Shown: one piece after another, positions 46,040 through 52,796 of the stretch
How the letters are laid out: the number at the start of each line of letters is the position of its first letter
Numbering within the stretch: position 1 is the first letter of the stretch
NCBI GenBank assembly: GCA_900547295.1
Contig: URGK01000001.1
Location: 1 to 64,000 of the forward strand
DNA from: an uncultured Eubacteriales bacterium
GTDB taxonomy: Bacteria; Bacillota; Clostridia; Peptostreptococcales; Anaerovoracaceae
DNA: 64,000 bases
Direction: 5' to 3'
The notes under the pieces: generated by a model
What the model was told of the DNA's origin: nothing
The model's input: only the letters and a program-made list of their open reading frames with translations
Database searches by the model: none
Translations under genes and position numbers: made by a program

Positions 46040-47263
46040 CTATACCTCCCTGCGATAACGTGCAATTCTTAAAACTATACCTGAAGCAAACACCGCCGAT
46101 GCGCATATTCCTGCCGCAGCACAGGCTTTCCTGTCAGCCTTGCGGGCATCAAGCGCTGAAGCATTCTCTGCCATTTCAGGCCGCTGTTCTTTTGCTCCTG
46201 TCTTTTCACCTATATATATTTCCATTGCAGTCACACCACTGACTTTTACTGTACGCTTATCCCTGTCAGCCCGACTGTTTTGTATAGGTTTTTTATCAGG
46301 ATCAGCGGTTCCGTTAATAGTAACCGATCTGCTTATCCCGTTTTCTGTTGTAGCCGTAATGGTAACTGTTCCTTCTTTGAGTATGGTTACATTTCCCTCA
46401 TCATCTACAACGGCAATCTTTTCATTGCTGCTTGTCCATTTAAGCCTGCCGCTTACCTTGTCCTCAAACAATTCCTGTCCTCTGACAACCGCTCCTATTT
46501 TTCTGGTGCTTCCCACCATAATATCCGGATCATCAAGACTGATTTCAAGTCCTGTCGCATCTTCTGGCGAACCCCACAGCGTAACATCTATTCCGAATAT
46601 CCACTTTGCAGATTCATTGGAGCTGACATCTGAAGTCTCCTTTCCTTCTGTAAGAAGACTCTGCCCCGCACACAGCCTGTAGCTGTCCTCTTCATTCATC
46701 TGCGAAGCATTTATCTCTTTTGCTTTCGAGGGCACCTTGGTACTGTAGCTTTCAATTGCCAGTATTGTATCCACCTTACTCCTGCCCTCCAGAGCGCCTT
46801 CAAGAGGTTTGCCCAGTCTTTCACCAAGTATCTCCCAGTTATCAATAATGTTCGGATAGTAATACAATGTACTGCCTATATATTTGTCGGCCTTGAAATC
46901 TAAAAACCAGTTGTTCACCCTGCCTCCGGCATCGGTTGTCCTAAGATGTATCATTCTTACCGAACCGATATCAATTCCGGCCGCATTAATTACATCCGAA
47001 AGCACAGGTCCTCTGCCCACAGTCGCCATTATTGTACCGACTCTTGTCATATTGGTATAGAAATTAGTCTGCTGCGGTAAGGCTTCGAGCTGCTGTTTTG
47101 TAAGCTGTGCTTTAACTCTGTAATCTCCGTCCTCACCCCAGTAGCCGACTCTGACTGTAAGTGTATCTCCGGCAGTCTGTCCGAAAGACTCATATGGAAA
47201 TATTAACAGGGGACTGCATATTATCATTATTGCCAGCAGACCTGCCAGAAGCTTCTTAATCAT
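46040..47263 (-). CDS. Membrane-anchored SUOX-fold-like / Big2 surface protein
   Basis: 407 residues from ATG 47263 (AGGAG upstream); a 28-codon in-frame extension overlaps the preceding gene and is rejected. N-terminal signal helix (LLAGLLAIMIICSPLLIF). A SUOX-fold-like domain follows (about 35-235) with VGRGPVLSDVINAAG and RVNNWFLDFKADKY, then a Big2-type Ig domain (SLDDPDIMVGSTRKIG, WTSSNEKIAVVDDEG, GTVTITATTENG). A C-terminal membrane helix (AAAGICASAVFASGIVL) and basic tail (RIARYRREV) anchor it. It immediately precedes the ExbB-like gene. The paralogue at the window end (63296-64000) has the same order, so this is probably the surface partner of the motor. Confidence 0.8.
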   Translation of the reverse strand: MIKKLLAGLLAIMIICSPLLIFPYESFGQTAGDTLTVRVGYWGEDGDYRVKAQLTKQQLEALPQQTNFYTNMTRVGTIMATVGRGPVLSDVINAAGIDIGSVRMIHLRTTDAGGRVNNWFLDFKADKYIGSTLYYYPNIIDNWEILGERLGKPLEGALEGRSKVDTILAIESYSTKVPSKAKEINASQMNEEDSYRLCAGQSLLTEGKETSDVSSNESAKWIFGIDVTLWGSPEDATGLEISLDDPDIMVGSTRKIGAVVRGQELFEDKVSGRLKWTSSNEKIAVVDDEGNVTILKEGTVTITATTENGISRSVTINGTADPDKKPIQNSRADRDKRTVKVSGVTAMEIYIGEKTGAKEQRPEMAENASALDARKADRKACAAAGICASAVFASGIVLRIARYRREV

Positions 47264-47273
47264 ATTCCATCTC

Positions 47274-48317
47274 CTAATAGCCCAGTTCTTCCCTTGTAAA
47301 TACTTTGCCATAGGCAAGTTTATAAAGCTCTTTTGCATCCATTTCAAGCTGCTTATCAGTTACAAGATCAGGATACATTGTTTTCATGATATACTCTGTA
47401 CCAAGAACACTTACTATTCCCGGAAATTCCCATGAATCATACTCTGCCGGCATAATATACACGTCGCCTGTCTTTACGGCATTTATTTCAGACCATGCCG
47501 GATTGTCCAGTATATCCTCCGGGCTGTATTTTGAGCTTTCGCTGTTTGTAATAAATATATAATCAGGATTCCATTTAAAAATCTGCTCGGTTCCTGCCGT
47601 CGGCCAGAGTTCTGATGATTTAAGCTCTGCAGCAGGATTAATTCCGCCTGCTCTCTGTATCATTTCACTCTGCAGCATATTACCGTTTGCAACATCTCCA
47701 ACGGAGGTTCCCATCATGATTGCTGTTTTTCTGCTGTCCTTATCTATATTCTCTGTAAGCCTCTCAAAGCTTTCCAGCTTGTTATCATAATAATCTATAA
47801 GAGTTTCAGCCTTTTGCTGCCTGTCACACACACAGCCGAGTATTCTGAGAGCTGTTTTCATGTCTTCAGGCGTTTCAACAGTTATTCCCAGTGCCGGTAT
47901 TCCAAGGGCTGTTACTGCTTCCAGTGTTTTAATATCGTCTGCCTTATGAATAAACAAATCAGGAGCAAGCTCTGCTAATGCCTCTATATCGGCTATGCCC
48001 TGTCCTACACATGCGGCTTCCTTAAGTTCCGGACAAACTTCTTCAAGAAAAGCTTCGGATTTACCTATTCCTGTTATTTTTTCTCCCAGTTCCAGATTGA
48101 GAAGAAATCTTATGACCACTCTGTAGCATAATGCTATACTGTCCGGATTTTTCGAAACTGTAACCTCTCGCCCTGCCTGATCAATAATTGTAATAGCTTC
48201 TCCGGTCTCCCGAACTACAGTTCCTGCCTCTATATTATTGCTGCTCTGTACGCCGCAGCTGCTGAGTCCTGTTATTAAAATGCTTATTATCAGTATTATA
48301 TTTATATATCGTTTCAT
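47274..48317 (-). CDS. FecB/BtuF-type substrate-binding lipoprotein (MolA-like candidate)
   Basis: 347 residues. Lipobox LSSC (Cys about 21). Class III periplasmic-binding fold with the classic DQAGREV opening, two lobes and a rigid helix. Late motif YDSWEFPGIVSVLGTEYIM resembles the W-x-x-PG...LG motif in receptors of the MolA type. Receptors of this fold bind siderophores, heme or cobalamin, and Haemophilus MolA binds molybdate/tungstate. Given the Moco-type leaders around it, Mo/W or a Mo/W complex is favoured here, but that is inference. Confidence 0.85.
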   Translation of the reverse strand: MKRYINIILIISILITGLSSCGVQSSNNIEAGTVVRETGEAITIIDQAGREVTVSKNPDSIALCYRVVIRFLLNLELGEKITGIGKSEAFLEEVCPELKEAACVGQGIADIEALAELAPDLFIHKADDIKTLEAVTALGIPALGITVETPEDMKTALRILGCVCDRQQKAETLIDYYDNKLESFERLTENIDKDSRKTAIMMGTSVGDVANGNMLQSEMIQRAGGINPAAELKSSELWPTAGTEQIFKWNPDYIFITNSESSKYSPEDILDNPAWSEINAVKTGDVYIMPAEYDSWEFPGIVSVLGTEYIMKTMYPDLVTDKQLEMDAKELYKLAYGKVFTREELGY

Positions 48318-48326
48318 CTGTTTCTG

Positions 48327-49106
48327 TTATATTCCCGGTACAAGACAGCAGCATCTGTTCAGCTGTTCTATGTACATGAGTTTTAAATCTATGCCATATA
48401 TCCGGCAAAGATTTTCTTCTGTTAATATCTCTCTGCTTTTTCCGCTTGTAATTCTGCCATTTTTTTCTACTATTGCCACACAGTCATCAAGAAGGAGCGC
48501 ATGATCAGGATTGTGTGTTGTTATTACAATTGAAAATCCCTGCTCGGACATTTCATTTATCAGTTTCAGTACTCTATGCTGATTGCCATAATCAAGGTGC
48601 GCCGTAGGCTCGTCAAACAGTATAACCTCCGGTTCCTGCACTATCGCTCTGGCAATAAGCGCCTGCTGCCGTTCGCCACCGCTTATCTCCATATATGATC
48701 TGTCTGCAAGATGAGCTATTCCCATTCGGGCTAAAGCATCATATGCCCTGATTGTTTCTGATTCTTTTGGTTTTGCAAACATTCCTACTCGGGGAGCACT
48801 TCCCATAAGCACAAAATCAGCCACAGTATAATCAAAAGCAGGCGTATGCAGCTGAGGAACATATCCTGCTGCCGCTGCGATTTCTTTTCCGGACATTTCG
48901 TTTATATTCCTGCCGCATAAACTGATTTCGCCGGCCTGCGGAACAAGCAGTCCTGCCATACAGTTAAGAAGAGTAGTCTTGCCCGCTCCGTTTGGTCCCA
49001 GTATACACATCACCTCACCTTTTCTCAATGACAGTGAAATATTATCGAGAATTTTCTTTTCTGTTCCCGGATATGTAAATGTAAGGTTTTTTATCTCATA
49101 TATCAT
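48327..49106 (-). CDS. BtuD/FecE-type ABC ATPase
   Basis: 259 residues from ATG 49106, which overlaps the permease stop (ATGA); an 11-codon upstream extension is rejected. Walker A GPNGAGKTTLLN, signature ISGGERQQALIARA and Walker B VILFDEPTAHLDYGNQ, followed by TTHNPDHALLL. The EPTAHLDYGNQ form is characteristic of iron-chelate/cobalamin-type importer ATPases. It powers the permease just upstream. Confidence 0.92.
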   Translation of the reverse strand: MIYEIKNLTFTYPGTEKKILDNISLSLRKGEVMCILGPNGAGKTTLLNCMAGLLVPQAGEISLCGRNINEMSGKEIAAAAGYVPQLHTPAFDYTVADFVLMGSAPRVGMFAKPKESETIRAYDALARMGIAHLADRSYMEISGGERQQALIARAIVQEPEVILFDEPTAHLDYGNQHRVLKLINEMSEQGFSIVITTHNPDHALLLDDCVAIVEKNGRITSGKSREILTEENLCRIYGIDLKLMYIEQLNRCCCLVPGI

Positions 49107-50113
49107 CTGAGTCTGTTCCTCTGCTTGTACAAAAGCCACGCATAAAAAGGCGCGCCTATAATTCCTGTCAGAATACTTATCGGCATTTCTGCCGGCCCTG
49201 TAATTCTCGTAACCGTATCCACCAGCAGAAGAAAAATCCCGCCGATAAGCCCAGCTGCCGGCAAAAGCCTTATATTATTATGCCCCGCCAGCATTCTTCC
49301 AAGATGCGGAATCACAAGACCTACCCAGCCTATAGTTCCTGAAAGACATACAGTTCCTGCGGTAAGTACTGTTGCGCATACTATACATATACCTCTTATC
49401 ATTTTTACATCTGCGCCAAGGCTTCTGGCTTCGTTTTCACCAAGGGAAAGAATATTGATCCACCATGACATAGCTATAAGGACTACCGCTGCAATTACAA
49501 CAAAAGGGAGTATTCCCAGCAGGTTTTTCATATCAATATATGCAAAGCTTCCCATCTGCCAGTAGGTAATTGCCGCAAGCTGAGTATCGGGATCCGCTAT
49601 ATATTTTATAAAGCCCAGCACCGATGACATGGCACCGCTCACTATAATACCCGAAAGCACAAGCATCAGATTGGAATCACTTCTGATAAGCTTTGGAATC
49701 GTCACCGTAAGACCCACAGCAACTATACCTCCCGCAAAGGCGCTTATCTGTATTGCCGCAGCAGAGAAAGCAAAAAGGATCGCAACTGCCGCTCCTACAC
49801 AGGCTCCCGAAGACACTCCCAGAAATTCCGGGGAAACCAGAGGGTTTTTAAAAATACCCTGATAAGCCGCCCCCGAAAGTGCCAGAGCCCCACCGGTCAC
49901 AACTGCTGCAAGAACTCTGGGCAGTCTGACTCCCAGAATAATATTCGCATCCATAGGATCTGCTGCCATACTGTTTCCGGTCAGGATTTTCAGGCAGTCC
50001 AAAACACTGACAGAATATTTGCCTGCGCAAAGGCATACCAGTATCAGTATTATCAGTATTAAAATAAGAACAATATTTAATATCACCTGTCTGTTCTTTG
50101 CTGCCTGTAACAT
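49103..50113 (-). CDS. BtuC/FecCD-type ABC permease
   Basis: 336 residues with about ten membrane helices. Family landmarks are LPRVLAAVVTGGALALSGAAYQG, NPLVSPEFLGVSSGAC and IGWVGLVIPHLGRMLAG. It acts as a homodimer. First gene of the importer, 63 nt downstream of the SUOX/FN3 protein gene with a hairpin between. Confidence 0.92.
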   Translation of the reverse strand: MLQAAKNRQVILNIVLILILIILILVCLCAGKYSVSVLDCLKILTGNSMAADPMDANIILGVRLPRVLAAVVTGGALALSGAAYQGIFKNPLVSPEFLGVSSGACVGAAVAILFAFSAAAIQISAFAGGIVAVGLTVTIPKLIRSDSNLMLVLSGIIVSGAMSSVLGFIKYIADPDTQLAAITYWQMGSFAYIDMKNLLGILPFVVIAAVVLIAMSWWINILSLGENEARSLGADVKMIRGICIVCATVLTAGTVCLSGTIGWVGLVIPHLGRMLAGHNNIRLLPAAGLIGGIFLLLVDTVTRITGPAEMPISILTGIIGAPFYAWLLYKQRNRLR

Positions 50114-50135
50114 TTCTATCCCCTGTTATAGCTTT

Positions 50136-50162
50136 GCAAGGTGTCCTGAAAAAGAACACCTT
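50136..50162 (-). other. Intercistronic hairpin between SUOX/FN3 gene and ABC permease
   Basis: CAAGGTGT and ACACCTTG form a perfect 8-bp stem with an 11-nt loop, without a T run. Probably a 3'-end stabiliser or partial attenuator giving more of the upstream secreted protein than of the transporter. Confidence 0.5.
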
Positions 50163-50176
50163 GCATTATCACTGTT

Positions 50177-50992
50177 TTATTTTATCTTTACAGCTTTAAC
50201 TGCTGAAAACTTACTGTATGTTTTAGTGTCGGTATTATATGCTTTAACCTTGTAGTAGTAAGTCTTGCCTTTCTTTACAGTCTTATCAGCATATGAAGTC
50301 CTGGCTGTAGTTGTTTTCTTTGTGTATTTGCCGTTTTTCTTTACTGCTCTGTAAACAACATACTTGTCAGCATTCTCAACCTTCGCCCATTTAACAGATG
50401 CCTTGCCCTTTTTTGCTGCTGTCTTTATAACAGGTTTTGTAAGCTTAACCTCTGCTTTTTTAACTGTGATGCTGTTAACCATCTTTGCAGGCTTGTCATT
50501 ATCTCCATACAGAGTAAAATATCCGAATACAGTATCATCGCCTTTTGCAGTGTTATAGATGTCTTTCATCTCTGCTGCGCTTGCACCTGCTGCATAGGCA
50601 AGAATATAGTTGCTGTCTGCAAGCTCTTTAACTGTTTTGCCGCTTGCTTCTACCGTATAATTGTCTGCTGTTGAAAAAGTAACAACGTCTGCGTCACCAT
50701 AACCTTTGAGAAGCTCTGCGATGGAAACGCCTTTAACATAATCAGTAACTTCACCTTTCTTCGTATTATATGTGAAGCTTGCTTCTTTGCTCTCCATTGC
50801 GGTTATCTGGTCTCTCGTATAGGCTTTACCGTCTAATGTAAAAGCTGTTTCCTGCGATGCTGCCACTGCAGTATCATCAGCATAGACTGCATTGCCTGCA
50901 TACAGCATAGGCATCATAGCTGTCATTACCATTATGCTCATTACAACTGCAATGAATCTTGCTGATTTGTGTAATAATGTCTGTGTTTTCAT
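50177..50992 (-). CDS. Secreted single-domain SUOX-fold-like / FN3 protein
   Basis: 271 residues from ATG 50992 with AGGAGG 7 nt upstream. A 29-codon extension upstream runs through the leader terminator and is spurious. Signal peptide ends near AGNAVYADD. One SUOX-fold-like domain (about 40-175; TKKGEVTDYVKGVSIAELL, DVVTFSTADNY, NYILAYAAGAS, KMVNSITV) is very close to domain 2 of the 1,997-residue protein. The FN3-like C-terminus has VKWAKVENADKYVVYRA and GKTYYYKVKAY. First gene of cassette A behind the M2 leader, so its expression is probably ligand-controlled. Confidence 0.85.
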   Translation of the reverse strand: MKTQTLLHKSARFIAVVMSIMVMTAMMPMLYAGNAVYADDTAVAASQETAFTLDGKAYTRDQITAMESKEASFTYNTKKGEVTDYVKGVSIAELLKGYGDADVVTFSTADNYTVEASGKTVKELADSNYILAYAAGASAAEMKDIYNTAKGDDTVFGYFTLYGDNDKPAKMVNSITVKKAEVKLTKPVIKTAAKKGKASVKWAKVENADKYVVYRAVKKNGKYTKKTTTARTSYADKTVKKGKTYYYKVKAYNTDTKTYSKFSAVKAVKIK

Positions 50993-51047
50993 AATTTCCT
51001 CCTGTTTTTCCATCAAAAAAGCATAGAGCACATCAATATACAACTCT

Positions 51048-51079
51048 AAAAAAAATTGGCTCTCCTGAAAGAAAGCCAA
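51048..51079 (-). terminator. Terminator of the M2 leader (expression platform)
   Basis: TTGGCTTTC and GAGAGCCAA stem followed by eight T on the minus strand, between M2 and the start of the SUOX/FN3 gene. Its 5' arm GCTTTCTTTC is complementary to GAAAGAAAAAGC at the aptamer 3' end, giving an antiterminator when the aptamer base stem is open. Confidence 0.85.
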
Positions 51080-51108
51080 CTGTTAGCGTAAATATATAAA
51101 CGTGGTAT

Positions 51109-51209
51109 AATGCTTTTTCTTTCCAAATGGGAGGCATGTCAGTTTCCAAACATACCCTAACGGCTGCCGGTCATAGCTTGGCCTTAGACCTTCCAGCTCG
51201 AAAAATATT
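51109..51209 (-). ncRNA. M2: candidate molybdenum/tungsten-cofactor riboswitch
   Basis: Same architecture as M1: base stem AATATTTTTC/GAAAAAGCATT; receptor hairpin GGTCTAAG-GCCAAGC-TATGACC; GCCGTTAGGGTAT; stem closed by GAAA (GTATGTTTG-GAAA-CTGACATGC); TGCCTCCCATTTGGAAAG. Differences from M1 are mostly compensatory. A promoter lies upstream and a mutually exclusive terminator downstream, so ligand binding (base stem formed) should switch cassette A off. Moco-type ligand is inferred. Confidence 0.75.
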
Positions 51210-51225
51210 ATTTAATTCTGTACTG

Positions 51226-51254
51226 ATTATATCAAAATATGCGATATAACTCAA
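51226..51254 (-). promoter_or_regulatory. Promoter of cassette A (M2 leader)
   Basis: TTGAGT and TATAAT on the minus strand, 17 bp apart, with the -10 ending 17 nt before the M2 base stem. Confidence 0.7.
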
Positions 51255-51303
51255 TCTCTTATAGTATTATAACTATTATTTTTTGTGTTTCAGCAAGTTA
51301 GTA

Positions 51304-51984
51304 CTAGAACTCGACTACATCGTACTGATGGTTTAGCAGGTCAATCATCAGCATACTGCTTTTGAGGGCGCCCTGTTTTTTGAGAAGTATCTTTATCACC
51401 TCTGCCGCCTCTATCGCAGAAACAACTGCGGGTGTAAACGAAGGGTTTCCGGTCTCAGTCTCTTCTCCTCTGTCCTCACAATCATAATACAGGCTGCTTA
51501 TAAGATTATCTCCCGGCATAATAACCGAAACCTGTCCGTTCCAGCCTGCTATCGCCCCATGAACAAGAGGGATATTTTCTTCCCTGCAGGCTTTCTCCAG
51601 CAGTTTTCTGGCAGTTATATTATCCAGCGCATCTGCCACCACATCATGTCCTCTTACAATTTCGTTAACATTATCCTCAGTAATAAATTCATATACAGGA
51701 TTTATTTCAGCCTCTGAATTTATTTCCTTCATCTGAGCTGCCGCTTCAAGCGCTTTGGGTCTGCCGAGATTAAGTTCATTTGACAATACCTGCCGATTAA
51801 GGTTTGTTTCGTCAAACACGTCGCCGTCTACAGCGGTGATATGTCCTACTCCTATGCGAACAAGGCTCTCGATCAGCCCTCCGCCGATTCCTCCGCAGCC
51901 GGCCACACATACTTTTGAATTTTTAAGTTGCCTGTTTTCTTCTTCGGATATCGTATTTCTGTTCCTCGCATATCTTTTTTCCAT
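51304..51984 (-). CDS. ThiF/MoeB/HesA-type adenylyltransferase
   Basis: 226 residues. ATP site GCGGIGGGLIESLVRIGVG, Mg/Arg motif DETNLNRQ, and the later INPVYEFIT and NPSFTPAVVSAIEAAEVIKIL stretches of the E1-like family. It should adenylate the C-terminal Gly-Gly of the MoaD-like protein two genes upstream so that sulfur can be added for pterin dithiolene formation. The CxxC zinc pair common in MoeB is not seen. Last gene of the AOR operon. Confidence 0.88.
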   Translation of the reverse strand: MEKRYARNRNTISEEENRQLKNSKVCVAGCGGIGGGLIESLVRIGVGHITAVDGDVFDETNLNRQVLSNELNLGRPKALEAAAQMKEINSEAEINPVYEFITEDNVNEIVRGHDVVADALDNITARKLLEKACREENIPLVHGAIAGWNGQVSVIMPGDNLISSLYYDCEDRGEETETGNPSFTPAVVSAIEAAEVIKILLKKQGALKSSMLMIDLLNHQYDVVEF

Positions 51985-52004
51985 ATTCTCACAGCCCCCG
52001 CAGT

Positions 52005-52445
52005 CTACTTCTTTTCAAAACAATCTCCAATATGAATTTCTCCCGATTTCAATACTCTTGCAAAAAGGCTTCCGGTTTTTAATGCGCATACATCTCCCTC
52101 TGCCGCTATTTCGCAGGAATCCGGAAAACATTCTTTTTGAGCTGCCGAAATTTCTATAACCGCATCTCCTACTGCAAACACGTCTCCCGCACTGATATCT
52201 GCTTCCAGAATATTGTCTGCAAGGATGTTGGCTTTAAATTTCCTGCCGCAAAGCTTCCCTATTACAAGTTCTTCGGGACAAGTCTCAAGCCTTGTATCTG
52301 CAATTGTAAGCTGTCTGTCCCCGCCTCTGGCGTACATATCGCCTTCAATTCCCCGATCTGCTTCAAGTCTGAGCTTTTCTTTATGTATTCCCGGCGCTCC
52401 CTTTGCTTCATATATCGCAAGACCTGTAATTTTTAATTTTTTCAT
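52005..52445 (-). CDS. MOSC-domain protein
   Basis: 146 residues from ATG 52445, whose ribosome site GGGAGG is embedded in the end of the MoaD-like gene 4 nt away; a longer frame to 52511 is rejected. MOSC features are GIEGDMYARGGDRQLTIAD and GSLFARVLKSGEI. Related MOSC domains handle the sulfur or cofactor of molybdenum enzymes; a single Cys in AAQKECFPD is a candidate. Small stand-alone MOSC proteins are common next to Mo/W enzymes. Confidence 0.85.
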   Translation of the reverse strand: MKKLKITGLAIYEAKGAPGIHKEKLRLEADRGIEGDMYARGGDRQLTIADTRLETCPEELVIGKLCGRKFKANILADNILEADISAGDVFAVGDAVIEISAAQKECFPDSCEIAAEGDVCALKTGSLFARVLKSGEIHIGDCFEKK

Positions 52446-52449
52446 TATG

Positions 52450-52689
52450 TCAGCCTCCCGAAACCTTAGAGAATGCTTTGAGCAGATCTCCGTCATTAAG
52501 TCTGTCATCAATCATAACTCTTTTGTTATTGATGGAAACAAACCCGAAGTTTTTTATTTCTCTGTAATTAAGTCCTGCCGCCTGTAATGCCTGATCACAT
52601 GTGCAGCCTTCCGGAACCTCTACAGTTCTCTCGAAGTCATCTCCGAAATATTTCTTAAGTGTTCCTCTAAGTCTTATTGTTACCTTCAT
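52450..52689 (-). CDS. MoaD/ThiS-like sulfur-carrier protein
   Basis: 79 residues, beta-grasp fold pattern (VTIRLRGTLKKYF, NYREIKNFGFVSINNKRV, LNDGDLLKAF) ending in the required Gly-Gly (KVSGG). It donates sulfur for molybdopterin or a related pterin, with its activating ThiF/MoeB-like enzyme two genes on. Placed directly after AOR, as in many tungsten-enzyme operons. Confidence 0.88.
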   Translation of the reverse strand: MKVTIRLRGTLKKYFGDDFERTVEVPEGCTCDQALQAAGLNYREIKNFGFVSINNKRVMIDDRLNDGDLLKAFSKVSGG

Positions 52690-52715
52690 TTCAAACCTCC
52701 ACTGTATATATTTTG

Positions 52716-52744
52716 ATTATACAGCATTGCAGAATTTTTGACCA
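52716..52744 (-). promoter_or_regulatory. Possible internal promoter for the MoaD-MOSC-ThiF genes
   Basis: TGGTCA and TATAAT on the minus strand, 17 bp apart, 27 nt before the MoaD-like ATG. The -35 is weak. Confidence 0.4.
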
Positions 52745-52754
52745 TTAAAATTTT

Positions 52755-52782
52755 AAGGGCCTCATCAAAAGACGAAGCCCTT
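52755..52782 (-). terminator. Hairpin after the AOR gene
   Basis: AAGGGC and GCCCTT with inner TTC/GA pairs form a strong stem 14 nt after the AOR stop; only four T follow (AAAATTTT). It is nested inside ATACAGCATT/AATGCTGTAT. Probably partial termination or mRNA protection. Confidence 0.5.
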
Positions 52783-52796
52783 GTATAATGCTGTAT

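Noticed and set aside
50993..51079. N-terminal extension of the SUOX/FN3 gene
   Set aside because: It runs through the leader terminator, lacks a ribosome site, and precedes a proper signal peptide start at 50992.
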